Positions 18,586 through 27,141 of a DNA stretch of 64,000 nucleotides are shown here, piece after piece (the stretch's first letter is position 1; every line of letters begins with the position of its first letter). The notes beneath the pieces are model-generated. The model was not told the origin of the DNA and searched no databases. It saw only the letters and a list, made by a program, of their open reading frames with translations. This stretch comes from Dietzia psychralcaliphila (lineage in GTDB: Bacteria > Actinomycetota > Actinomycetes > Mycobacteriales > Mycobacteriaceae): assembly GCF_003096095.1 (NCBI RefSeq), contig NZ_CP015453.1, forward strand, positions 62,001 to 126,000, written 5' to 3'. The translations under genes were made by a program, and so were the position numbers.

Positions 18586-19335
18586 ATGACCGTCATGCCG
18601 GAACAGGCCTACGCGCCGGAGGACCTCACACCCGACGGGTATGCGCGGACCACACCCTCGCAGGTGATCGACGTCCGGGAGACCGGGTTGCGCGAGACCA
18701 ACCGGATCCTCCAGGAGTCCGACGGCACCGGCCGATATCTGCTCACCGAGCCGAGGGGGGCGCACGCGCTGGCCGTGGGTCTGGACCACCCGGACGAGAT
18801 CGTGATCGACGGGCCCACCGGGTACTACACCGCAGGGATGAACGACGGCGCCCACGTCACGGTCAACGGGAACGTGGGGGTCGGGGTCGCCGAGAACATG
18901 ATGTCCGGGACGGTGCGGGTCACCGGGTCGGCCTCGCAGTCGGCGGGGGCGACGGCCCACGGCGGCCTGCTGGTGATCAGCGGAGACGCCGGTGCCCGGT
19001 GCGGCATCTCGATGAAGGGGGTGGACATCGTCGTCGGCGGGTCGATCGGCCACATGAGCTGCTTCATGGGCCAGGCCGGACGCCTGGTGGTCCTGGGTGA
19101 CGCCGGCGACGCGCTCGGTGACTCCCTCTACGAGGTCCACATCTACGTGCGGGGCCGGGTCGAGTCCCTCGGCGCGGACTGCGTCGAGAAGGAGATGCGA
19201 CCCGAACACCACACCGAGCTCGGCGAGTTGCTCGACCGGGCCGGCGTCACCGGGGTCACCACCGGTGAGTTCCGGCGCTACGGCTCGGCCCGCACCCTCT
19301 ACAGCTTCGACGTGGACAACGCCTCCGCCTACTGA
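18586..19335 (+). CDS. mgsB: glutamate synthase beta-helix subunit, MgsB/GlxC type
   Basis: A 249-residue protein built of the right-handed beta-helix (GXGXG) domain that forms the C-terminal part of large glutamate synthase subunits. The repeated glycine turns are seen from about residue 75 to 200 (VNGNVGVGVAENMMSG, GGLLVISGDAG, MGQAGRLVVLGDAG). It has a structural role linking the amidotransferase and FMN subunits. The ribosome site AAGGAAG lies about seven bases upstream. It lies between mgsA and mgsC and is presumably co-transcribed with them. Confidence 0.87.
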   Translation: MTVMPEQAYAPEDLTPDGYARTTPSQVIDVRETGLRETNRILQESDGTGRYLLTEPRGAHALAVGLDHPDEIVIDGPTGYYTAGMNDGAHVTVNGNVGVGVAENMMSGTVRVTGSASQSAGATAHGGLLVISGDAGARCGISMKGVDIVVGGSIGHMSCFMGQAGRLVVLGDAGDALGDSLYEVHIYVRGRVESLGADCVEKEMRPEHHTELGELLDRAGVTGVTTGEFRRYGSARTLYSFDVDNASAY

Positions 19336-19368
19336 CCGCCCCGCCGCCATCCCCGACAGGAGCCCGAC

Positions 19369-20751
19369 ATGCCCTTCGACGGCCACATCCGATCCGATCA
19401 GGCCACCCACGCGCAGATCCCCGCCGGTGTCGACGACCCGACGTTGCGCGAGTCCGCCACCTTCCCCCGCTCGGTGATCCACGAGATCCAGCGCGCCGCG
19501 GCGACCGGGATCTACGACATCCGCGGGTGGGGCGCCAAGCGCAAGGTCCCGCACTTCGACGACCTGCTCTTCCTGGGCGCCTCGATGTCCCGGTATCCGC
19601 TCGAGGGCTACCGCGAACGCTGCGACACCGACATCACCCTGGGCACCCGGCACGCCTCGAAGCCTGTTCACCTGGACATCCCCGTGACCATCGCCGGGAT
19701 GAGTTTCGGGGCACTGTCAGCGCAGGCCAAGGAGGCCCTCGGGCGCGGGGCGAGCGCCGCGGGCACCTCCACGACCACCGGCGACGGCGGCATGACGGCG
19801 GAGGAGCGCGGTCAGAGCTCGACTCTGGTCTACCAGTACCTGCCCTCGCGATACGGGATGAACCCCGTCGACCTGCGCAAGGCCGACGCCATCGAGGTGG
19901 TCCTGGGGCAGGGCGCCAAGCCCGGCGGTGGGGGCATGCTCCTGGGGCAGAAGATCTCCGACCGGGTGGCGCAGATGCGGACGCTGCCCAAGGGGATCGA
20001 CCAGCGTTCGGCCTGCCGGCACCCGGACTGGACGGGCCCCGACGATCTCACCATCAAGATCCTCGAGCTGCGCGAGATTACCGGATGGGAGAAGCCGGTG
20101 TACGTCAAGGTCGGTGCCACCCGCACCTACTACGACGTCAAGCTCGCGGTGAAGGCCGGCGCGGACGTGGTGGTGGTGGACGGCATGCAGGGCGGCACCG
20201 CGGCCACGCAGGACGTGTTCATCGAGCACGTGGGTATCCCCACGCTCGCGGCGATTCCGCAGGCGGTGCAGGCCCTCCAGGAGATGGACATGCACCGGAA
20301 GGTGCAGCTCGTCGTCTCCGGCGGGATCCGCTCGGGTGCGGATGTGGCCAAGGCCATGGCGCTGGGCGCGGACGCGGTGGCCATCGGGACGGCTGCGCTG
20401 ATCGCGCTGGGGGACAACGATCCCCGGTACGAGCAGGAATACCGCGCGCTCGGTTCGGCGGCGGGGTTCTACGACGACTTCCAGGACGGCCGCGACCCCG
20501 CCGGCATCTCCACGCAGGATCCGGAGCTGGCGCGGCGGCTGGACCCGGAGGCGGCCGGTCGACGCCTCGCCAACTACCTTCACGTGCTCACGATGGAGGC
20601 GCAGACCATCGCCCGGGCGTGCGGCAAGTCGCACCTGACCCATCTGGAACCCGACGACCTGGTGGCGCTGACGATGGAGGCCGCCGCGATGGCGCGGGTG
20701 CCGTTGGCCGGGACCGACTGGATCCCCGGTCGCGCGGGGCGGGAGATGTAG
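19369..20751 (+). CDS. mgsC: FMN-binding glutamate synthase subunit, MgsC/GlxD type
   Basis: A 460-residue protein with the TIM-barrel FMN domain of glutamate synthase: SFGALSAQAKEALGRG, GDGGM, GAKPGGGGMLLG, YVKVGATRTYYDVKLAVKAG, VVVDGMQGGTAATQ and VVSGGIRSGADVAKAM. It would reduce the 2-oxoglutarate imine to glutamate or N-methylglutamate. The usual cysteine-rich Fe-S loop is replaced: at residues 374-379 it reads GRDPAG where classical GOGATs have a Cys-Pro-x-Gly. A flavin-only enzyme or a different electron donor is therefore likely. The stop codon abuts the start of the regulator gene (TAG-ATG). Confidence 0.87.
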   Translation: MPFDGHIRSDQATHAQIPAGVDDPTLRESATFPRSVIHEIQRAAATGIYDIRGWGAKRKVPHFDDLLFLGASMSRYPLEGYRERCDTDITLGTRHASKPVHLDIPVTIAGMSFGALSAQAKEALGRGASAAGTSTTTGDGGMTAEERGQSSTLVYQYLPSRYGMNPVDLRKADAIEVVLGQGAKPGGGGMLLGQKISDRVAQMRTLPKGIDQRSACRHPDWTGPDDLTIKILELREITGWEKPVYVKVGATRTYYDVKLAVKAGADVVVVDGMQGGTAATQDVFIEHVGIPTLAAIPQAVQALQEMDMHRKVQLVVSGGIRSGADVAKAMALGADAVAIGTAALIALGDNDPRYEQEYRALGSAAGFYDDFQDGRDPAGISTQDPELARRLDPEAAGRRLANYLHVLTMEAQTIARACGKSHLTHLEPDDLVALTMEAAAMARVPLAGTDWIPGRAGREM

Positions 20752-21504
20752 ATGACCGTCGCATCGGGGGACCGGACGGTGCCGAGCCCGGCGCCGGTGA
20801 CGGGTTCGGACTTCCGCCAGGGGGAGTCGATGACTACCGTCGAGGACATGGGAGCCGGCCGGGACGACGCGCGGAGGGTCGTCCACCAGGCGACGCCGCG
20901 TGAGCTCCCGGTGGACGTGCCGACCGGCAACGATCTCGAGCGGATCATCGGTTTCCACGTCCGCAGGCTGCGCCTGGGCGAGGGCCTGGGAGTGGCGGAG
21001 ATGGCTCAGCGGATCGGGATCTCCAAGGCGATGCTGTCCAAGATCGAGAACGCGCAGACGTCGTGCTCCCTGAACATGCTCGCCAAGCTGGCCACCGGCC
21101 TCGACGTCCCGGTGACCTCGCTGTTGCGCGGCGCGGACACCAGGCGCGACGCGGTGTTCACCCCCGACGGTCAGGGCGCCACGATCGTCGGACGCGGCAC
21201 GTCGGCGGGGCACGACTACGAGCTGCTCGGTGCGCTGCGTGGGTCCAACAAGCGCATCGAACCGGTACTGGTGACCCTGACCGCCGAGTCGGAGGCGCAT
21301 CCACGTTTCCAGCACCCGGGCACCGAGCTGCTCTACATGCTCTCCGGCGACATGATCTACCACCATGCCGAGTCGGAGTACCGCCTCCGCCCGGGGGATT
21401 CGTTGCTCCTCGACGGCGAGGGTGTCCACGGCCCGGTGGCGATGCTCGAGCTGCCCATCCGATTCCTCTCCGTGACGGCCTACCCCGACGGCGTCGACGG
21501 CTGA
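20752..21504 (+). CDS. XRE-family regulator with a cupin sensor domain
   Basis: A 250-residue transcription regulator. A helix-turn-helix of the XRE type spans about residues 66-122 (VAEMAQRIGISKAMLSKIE). A cupin_2 domain spans about 175-245 (HPGTELLYMLSGDMIYHH...GDSLLLDG) and probably binds a small metabolite. The ATG follows the mgsC stop with no gap. An inner ATG at 20830 preceded by GGGGGAG is an alternative giving 224 residues. PuuR-like proteins of this build often control amine or amino-acid catabolism, so it probably governs this cluster. Confidence 0.87.
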   Translation: MTVASGDRTVPSPAPVTGSDFRQGESMTTVEDMGAGRDDARRVVHQATPRELPVDVPTGNDLERIIGFHVRRLRLGEGLGVAEMAQRIGISKAMLSKIENAQTSCSLNMLAKLATGLDVPVTSLLRGADTRRDAVFTPDGQGATIVGRGTSAGHDYELLGALRGSNKRIEPVLVTLTAESEAHPRFQHPGTELLYMLSGDMIYHHAESEYRLRPGDSLLLDGEGVHGPVAMLELPIRFLSVTAYPDGVDG

Positions 21505-21521
21505 ACGGCCCCGTTCCGCAG

Positions 21522-21600
21522 AACCGCTGACCCGCTGAACCGCTGACCCGCTGAACCGCCGGGCCCCCGAACCGCCGAACCGCTGAACCGCCGTACCGCG
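21522..21600 (+). repeat. degenerate tandem repeat (CCGCTGAAC type)
   Basis: About ten imperfect copies of a 7-10-base unit (ACCGCTGA/CCCGCTGA/ACCGCCGA) fill the gap between the regulator and the amidohydrolase. Slippage within coding-like sequence is the simplest origin. Confidence 0.6.
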
Positions 21601-21703
21601 GCACCCCAGCGCCGCAGACCGCGGCACCTGACTCACGCCACCCCGATCGGGGCCGTGGCACACCCATCCCGTCTCCACCCTCCGACACCCCGAGGAGCAC
21701 GAC

Positions 21704-22939
21704 ATGACGACATCGGTCGCCACCACCGTCACCTCGCTGATGTCCGCGATCGCGGACGTCGGCACCGACCCGTCCAGGGGCGGGTACAGCCGCCCCGTCT
21801 ACTCCGTCGCGGAGCTCGAGCTGCGCGAGTGGTTCCTGGCCGAGGCGGCCGCACGCGGCCTGGACACCGAGACCGACCGCAACGGGATCATCTGGGCCTG
21901 GTGGAACCCGGCCCGCCACCCGCTGGAGGACGCGGTGGTCACCGGAAGCCACCTGGACTCCGTGCCCGGGGGAGGGGCCTTCGACGGCCCACTGGGCGTG
22001 GCCTCGGCGCTGGTGGCGGTCGACCTGCTCCGGGCCCGGAATCTGCAGCCGCGGCGGGCCCTGGCGCTCACCGTCTTCCCGGAGGAGGAGGGTTCCCGGT
22101 TCGGGCGGGCGTGTCTGGGTTCGCTGCTGCTCACCGGTGCGATGGACCCGGACACCGCGGCGGGACTGACCGACGACGACGGCACCACCTACGCCGAGCT
22201 GTGCGCGGCCAACGGGGTGGACCCGACCGCCCTGGGCCGTGACGACGAGGCGCTGGGACGCATCGGGCGCTTCGTCGAACTCCACGTGGAACAGGGCCGC
22301 GGTCTGATCGAGCTGGGCAGCCCGGTGGCGGTGGCGTCGTCGATCATCGGTCACGGCCGCTGGCGGCTGACCTTCACCGGCCAGGGCAACCACGCCGGCA
22401 CCACACTGCTGGCGGATCGCCGGGACCCGATGATCCCGGCCGCCCGCACGGTGCTGGACGTCCGGCGGATCGCGCGCGTCCACCGGGGGGCCAGGGCCAC
22501 CGTCGGGCGGATCGTCCCCACCCCGGGCGGAACCAACGTCATCGCCTCCCGCGTCGACCTCTGGCTGGACGTGCGCCACCCCGACGACGCCGTGACCGCG
22601 CGGATCGTCCACGAGATCACGGAGGCGGCCTCGATGGCGGCCGCGCACGAGGGCTGTGGGAGCACGATCGTGCAGGAGTCGCTCAGCGGTTCGGTCTCCT
22701 TCGACCCGGTGTTCCGCGACCGACTGCTCGACGAGCTGCCCGGGGTCCCCGTCCTGGCGACGGGGGCCGGTCACGACGCAGGCGTCCTGGCCGCCCATGT
22801 CCCCACCGCCATGCTGTTCGTCCGCAACCCGTCCGGGGTGTCGCACTCCCCGGAGGAGCACGTGGAGGACGCCGACGCCGAGCGGGGTGCCGAGGCCCTG
22901 GCCGACGTCCTCGCCGATCTGCTCACCGCCGAGCACTGA
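21704..22939 (+). CDS. M20-family amidohydrolase (AllC/HyuC-like)
   Basis: A 411-residue zinc-dependent hydrolase of the allantoate amidohydrolase / N-carbamoyl-L-amino-acid hydrolase group. Metal-binding motifs are GSHLDSVPGGGAFDG (His and Asp), PEEEGSRFG (Glu pair), ELHVEQG and a C-terminal GAGHDAG...SHSPEE. The dimerisation domain includes GQGNHAGTT. The ATG has GAGGAGCA eight bases upstream. In this cluster it may cleave an N-carbamoyl or N-acyl amino acid (such as N-carbamoylsarcosine or a glutamine derivative) upstream of the flavoprotein. The substrate cannot be read from the sequence. Confidence 0.85.
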   Translation: MTTSVATTVTSLMSAIADVGTDPSRGGYSRPVYSVAELELREWFLAEAAARGLDTETDRNGIIWAWWNPARHPLEDAVVTGSHLDSVPGGGAFDGPLGVASALVAVDLLRARNLQPRRALALTVFPEEEGSRFGRACLGSLLLTGAMDPDTAAGLTDDDGTTYAELCAANGVDPTALGRDDEALGRIGRFVELHVEQGRGLIELGSPVAVASSIIGHGRWRLTFTGQGNHAGTTLLADRRDPMIPAARTVLDVRRIARVHRGARATVGRIVPTPGGTNVIASRVDLWLDVRHPDDAVTARIVHEITEAASMAAAHEGCGSTIVQESLSGSVSFDPVFRDRLLDELPGVPVLATGAGHDAGVLAAHVPTAMLFVRNPSGVSHSPEEHVEDADAERGAEALADVLADLLTAEH

Positions 22940-22999
22940 ACCCCACGCACCGCTGACGCGTGCCGATCACCGACCACCAGCACGGAGAGAGTGACTCCC

Positions 23000-24208
23000 A
23001 TGACCGCCACAGCGCAAGTGACCACCACAGTGAAGTTCCTCGTGATCGGCGGCGGCCTCGAGGGGCTGTCGATCGCCTGGAACCTGACCGAGCGCGGCGA
23101 GACCGAAGTACTCGTCGTGGAGAGGGACACCCTCTGTTCCGGGATGACCGGCAAGTCCAGCGGCATCGTGCGCTGCCACTACGGGTCACCCACCATGGCG
23201 GCCCTGAGCTGGCACAGCATCCCGGTGTTCGAGAACGCGACCGAGTTACTGGGCGACGATATGGCGTTCCGCCAGTGCGGGTACGCGGTGATGGTGGGTG
23301 AGGAGAACGTGATCCCGCTCCGGGCGAACGTGGCCATGCAGCAGAGCCTGGGGATCGAGACCGAGCTCATCCCGCCGGACCGGATGGCGGAGCTGTGGCC
23401 CGGACTGAACGTGGACGACGTGGCAGCGGCGGCGTGGGAGCCACGCGGTGGTCGCGGGGAGGCGTACATGACGGGGATGGCGTTCGCCGCCGCCGCCCGC
23501 CGACGTGGGGTCCGGGTCCGCCAGAGCACCCGGGTCACGGCGCTGGTGCGGGGGCGCGGAGACCGGGTGGTCGGGGCGGAGCTCGCCGACGGCACCACCG
23601 TGTACGCCGAGCAGGTCGTCCTCGCGACCGGCGTGTGGGCGCCGCAGCTCGGCGCCACCGTCGGTCTGGATATCCCCGTCCGGGCCCAGCGCGCCCAGCT
23701 GGTGCTGGTCGACCAGGGTGAACCGCTGGAGCAGGTGCCCACGCTGTCGGACCTGGTGGGGCTGCAATACCTGTGCCGCGAACCCAACGGGGAGATCCTC
23801 GCCGGTAACTCCGACCACCACTCGCCGCAGTACATCGATCCCGACGGTTACTCGAACCGGGCCGACGAGTCGACCGTCGAGAAGGTCGTGGAGCGGCTCA
23901 TGCACCGCCTCCCCGACATGCCGGAACCGTCGATCACCGGCAGCTACGTCGGGGCCTACGACACCACTCCCGACTACAACCCGGTGATAGGTCCGTCACC
24001 ACTCGACGGGCTGTTCCTGGCGGTCGGCTTCTCCGGGCACGGGTTCAAGATGTCGCCCGCGGTCGGTCGGCTGGTCGCGGAGCTGCTGCTCGACGGGACC
24101 ACGACGATGTCGGGCGTCGACCCGGCGGACTGCCGCTTCTCCCGGTTCGCCGAGGGCAGTCCCACCACCAGCCTCAACCCGTACGTGGGCGCGGGCGAGA
24201 TGCGCTGA
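23000..24208 (+). CDS. FAD-dependent oxidoreductase, sarcosine-oxidase beta-like (DAO family)
   Basis: A 402-residue amine/amino-acid oxidoreductase. The N-terminal FAD site is VIGGGLEGLSIAWNL with ERD after the second strand. The SSGIVRCHYG segment resembles SoxB, and the C-terminal flavin loop is GFSGHGFKMSPAVG. I chose the ATG at 23000 because GGAGAG lies ten bases upstream; a GTG at 22991 is too close to it. It would demethylate or deaminate N-methyl amino acids such as sarcosine or N-methylglutamate. Other subunits of heterotetrameric sarcosine oxidase or N-methylglutamate dehydrogenase (alpha, gamma, delta) are not in the window. It may therefore act alone. Confidence 0.85.
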   Translation: MTATAQVTTTVKFLVIGGGLEGLSIAWNLTERGETEVLVVERDTLCSGMTGKSSGIVRCHYGSPTMAALSWHSIPVFENATELLGDDMAFRQCGYAVMVGEENVIPLRANVAMQQSLGIETELIPPDRMAELWPGLNVDDVAAAAWEPRGGRGEAYMTGMAFAAAARRRGVRVRQSTRVTALVRGRGDRVVGAELADGTTVYAEQVVLATGVWAPQLGATVGLDIPVRAQRAQLVLVDQGEPLEQVPTLSDLVGLQYLCREPNGEILAGNSDHHSPQYIDPDGYSNRADESTVEKVVERLMHRLPDMPEPSITGSYVGAYDTTPDYNPVIGPSPLDGLFLAVGFSGHGFKMSPAVGRLVAELLLDGTTTMSGVDPADCRFSRFAEGSPTTSLNPYVGAGEMR

Positions 24209-24249
24209 CCCCGGGTCGGGCCCGGGCCGTGCGGGCCGCGGTGGTGTGG

Positions 24250-25119
24250 TCATCCCGCGTGGATCTCCCCCTCCACGAGGTGCGCGACGTGCCCGGTCAC
24301 CCAGATGCCGGTGCCGGGGGCGTCGTCACATCCGGCGGCGATCTCCACGCGCCCCTCACGGCCGAGCACGGTGCCCTGCCGGGCGGTGTAGCGCGGGGGA
24401 AGCGTGCCGTTGCCGGTCAACCAGACCGCCAGTCCCGCATGGAAGCTGCCGGTCACCGGGTCTTCGAGCATGTCGGCCGAGACGGGGAAGAAGCGGACCT
24501 CGACCTCGACCCGGGGCTCATGGCCCGTCGGGTCCCCGTGCGTCGGGTAGGGGCCGACGACCCCGACCCGGTCCCCGTCCAGGGCCCGCATGTCGGGCCT
24601 GACCGCGAGGACCGCCTCGGCGTCGCGGAGCAGCAGTGCGCAGGAACCGGGACCGTTGTCCACCCAGGCGTGGTCCACCACGTCGTCGCGGTTCAGCCCC
24701 AGCCCCGTGGCCAGTCGCGCCACCTCCGACTCCTCGAGGGGACCTGATCTGAGCAACTCCGGCGCGGCGAAGGACCAGTCGCCGGCGCCCTCGTCGCGGA
24801 CGGTGACCGGCCCGATCCCGCATTCCTAAACGGTCCTGCCCGGTACCCGGGGTCGGCCACCCGCCGAGTGCCACGCGGCGCACGCGCCCAGCGTGGGGTG
24901 ACCGGCGAAGGGCAGTTCGGCGCCGGGGGTGAAGATGCGGACCCGGTAGTCGGCCGCCTCGGTGGTGGGGGTCAGCAGGAAGGCGGTCTCGGACAGGTTG
25001 GTCCACCTGGCTATGGCCGCCATCTCCGTCTCGGACAACCCGTCGGCGTCGTGGACCACGGCCAGGGGGTTGCCCCGGAACGGGACGTGGGAGAAGACGT
25101 CGACCTGTGAGAACCTCAT
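24250..25119 (-). pseudogene. PhzF-family isomerase interrupted by one amber codon
   Basis: Read on the minus strand from ATG 25119, the frame encodes a PhzF-type protein: MRFSQVDVFS, GNPLAVV, NLSETAFLL, FTPGAELPFAGHPTLG. It meets TAG at 24826-24828, and the same frame continues without shift through ECGIGPVTVR, the MLEDPVTGSFHAG segment and a normal C-terminus to 24250. The whole is 289 codons plus one stop, a usual length. In many relatives the residue before Glu-Cys is Gln, so CAG to TAG is a likely single change. It is either a recent pseudogene, a sequencing error, or a suppressed stop. The intact protein would be an isomerase-like enzyme of unknown substrate. Confidence 0.85.
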
Positions 25120-25185
25120 CCCCCGACGCTACGCCCGCCCGGCTGGAGGACTCCGATGAACCGGACGCGTCGGCCTACCCGGTCT

Positions 25186-25662
25186 CTAGCTCCCCTTGAG
25201 CACGTGGGTGCACGTCAGGCGCAGCTTCTCGAGCTGCCCACCGTGCTCGAGTGCGCGCTCCACCAGCGCCTCCAGGGTGGGACGGGGAAGTCGCGGGTCG
25301 TCGATATCGAGCAGTGCCCTGAATCCGAGCTCCTTGCCCCGCACGGCGATGGTGAGTGCCTCCACCTCGAGGAGATTGCTGAGGGGGGACCTCTGGGCGA
25401 ACCTCTGGTTGGGCTTGAGCTGGCCGAGCTTCTCCGCTGCCCGGGCCGGGAGGTCCTTGAGCGCCGACGGCGCCGTGCCCACCAGCGTCATGAGCTCTTC
25501 GAGGTTCCGGAGGTCCTCCTCGGTCTCGTCGCCGATACGCGAGAGGACCGCACGGATCTCCGGGTCGTCGTGCTCCTTGGCCACCCGCCGGAAGAGGTCC
25601 ACCCCGGCGGCGGCCCCGGCGTGGTGGTCCTGCATATACGTGTGCAACAACTCGGTGGCCAT
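25186..25662 (-). CDS. helical protein, possible ferritin-like fold
   Basis: A 158-residue protein predicted to be almost wholly alpha-helical. It begins MATELLHTYMQDHHAG and contains VAKEHDDPEIRAVLSRIGDETEEDLRNLEELM. His and Glu residues recur in a pattern compatible with a four-helix ferritin-like or hemerythrin-like bundle, but no canonical EXXH pair was secured. No signal peptide or membrane segment is present. It sits alone between the PhzF pseudogene and the acyl-CoA dehydrogenase on the same strand. I do not know its function. Confidence 0.75.
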   Translation of the reverse strand: MATELLHTYMQDHHAGAAAGVDLFRRVAKEHDDPEIRAVLSRIGDETEEDLRNLEELMTLVGTAPSALKDLPARAAEKLGQLKPNQRFAQRSPLSNLLEVEALTIAVRGKELGFRALLDIDDPRLPRPTLEALVERALEHGGQLEKLRLTCTHVLKGS

Positions 25663-25714
25663 GAGAGTGACGGTACGTCGATTCGGCGGCGGGGCAACCG
25701 CGAGACCTGTGGTG

Positions 25715-27016
25715 TCAGCGACCGAGAAGCCCCTTGGCGATGTGCGTCACCTGGATCTCGTTACTACCGGCGTAGATCATGAGCGACTTGGCATCCCTGG
25801 CCAGCTGCTCGACGCGGTACTCGGCCATGTAGCCGTTGCCGCCGAACAACTGCACTGCGTCCATGGCGACGTCGGTGGCGGCCTCCGAGGAGTACAACTT
25901 CATCGCGGACGCCTCCGCCAGCGACAGGGGCTTGCCCGCCCTCGCCCGCTCGATGGAGTTGAAGACCATGTTGCGCACGTTCATCCGCGCCACCTCCATC
26001 TTCGCCAGCTTGAGCTGGATCAGCTGGAAGCGACCGATCTCCTGGCCCCACAGGGTGCGCTCGCGGGAGTAGTCCACGCACAGTCGGTGGCACTCCTCGA
26101 TGATGCCCAGCGCCATGGTGGCCACCCCGATCCGCTCGGCGGTGAAGCTCGACTTGGCGGATTCGCGCCCGTCCCCGCCCCGGTGCTCCTCGGTCTCGCC
26201 CAGCAGTCGGTCGCGGCCGAGGCGGACGTCGTCGAAGAACAGCTCGCCGGTGGGGGAGCTGTGCAGGCCCATCTTCTTGAACGGCGCACTCTGCGTGAGG
26301 CCGTCCATCCCCTTCTCCAGAACGAACGTCAGGACCTTGCGGTCGCGCCTGGCCGCCACGGCGTCGGTGCCATCGGCACCGGCGGCTGCGCCCTCGTCGA
26401 GCTTGGCGTAGACGATCATCACGTCGGCGTGCGGGCCGTTGGTGATGAACGTCTTGCGGCCGTTGAGGATGTAGTCGTCGCCGTCCCGTCGCACGTAGGT
26501 CCGCATCCCGCCGAAGGCGTCGGACCCGGAGTCCGGTTCGGTGATCGCCCATGATGCGACCTTCTCCATGGTCACGATCCCCGGCAGCCAGCGTTCCTTC
26601 TGCGCCAGCGTCCCGCGCGACATGATGGTGGTGGCACCGAGTCCGATGCTCACGCCGAGCGCGGAGACCAGTCCCATGCAGGCCCCGGAGAGCTCGCTGA
26701 TCACCACGGCCATGAGCGAGTCCTGTCCCTCGAGACCGCCACCGGAGCCGGACCCGCCGCCGTCACCACTGCCCGCACCACCGCCTGCACCGCCGGAATC
26801 GGTCCCCGACTCGCGCGCCCGTTGCGTGGCCAGCATCTTCTCCACGCCGTCGGCGGCCATCGTGTCGATCCCGAACTCCGCGAACAGCCTGCGGATGATC
26901 GGGTACGGCGGCATCTCACCGCTCTCCAGGGCATCGAGATTCGGGCGGATCTCCTTGTCGATGAAGCCCCGCACGGCCTCACGGATCATCAGGTCGGTCT
27001 CGGACCACTCGTACAT
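25715..27016 (-). CDS. acyl-CoA dehydrogenase with a Gly/Ser linker
   Basis: A 433-residue flavoenzyme oxidising an acyl-CoA to the enoyl-CoA. Motifs are AITEPDSGSDAFGG (156-170), NGRKTFITNG and QLFGGNGYMAEYRVEQLARDAK. Residues 71-97 are a Gly/Ser/Asp-rich insertion unusual for the family, lying between the N-terminal helices. The common catalytic Glu of IYEGTxxIQ is absent (IYAGSNEIQ, 414-422). Glu294 in FTAERIG aligns with the base used by isovaleryl- and long-chain enzymes. The ATG at 27016 has GAGGAG upstream; longer frames are unlikely. It is divergent from the F420-type gene at 27142. Confidence 0.92.
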   Translation of the reverse strand: MYEWSETDLMIREAVRGFIDKEIRPNLDALESGEMPPYPIIRRLFAEFGIDTMAADGVEKMLATQRARESGTDSGGAGGGAGSGDGGGSGSGGGLEGQDSLMAVVISELSGACMGLVSALGVSIGLGATTIMSRGTLAQKERWLPGIVTMEKVASWAITEPDSGSDAFGGMRTYVRRDGDDYILNGRKTFITNGPHADVMIVYAKLDEGAAAGADGTDAVAARRDRKVLTFVLEKGMDGLTQSAPFKKMGLHSSPTGELFFDDVRLGRDRLLGETEEHRGGDGRESAKSSFTAERIGVATMALGIIEECHRLCVDYSRERTLWGQEIGRFQLIQLKLAKMEVARMNVRNMVFNSIERARAGKPLSLAEASAMKLYSSEAATDVAMDAVQLFGGNGYMAEYRVEQLARDAKSLMIYAGSNEIQVTHIAKGLLGR

Positions 27017-27141
27017 CGGTGTCTCGTCTCCTCGTTGCCACACCTCACGGCTGGAACACGTTCCTCCCCAGTCTGTCGCGGTCCGCCGCACGGGGCCGGG
27101 TTTCCCGCAGAACGCCGGGGCGTTCGGGCACACTCGGAGGC

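Noticed and set aside
19717-21765. 682-codon frame opposite mgsC and the regulator
   Set aside because: Both genes on the plus strand are recognised families with ribosome sites; the antisense frame has no domain.
23000-24208. Beta subunit of a complete heterotetrameric sarcosine oxidase
   Set aside because: No alpha, gamma or delta subunit genes occur nearby.
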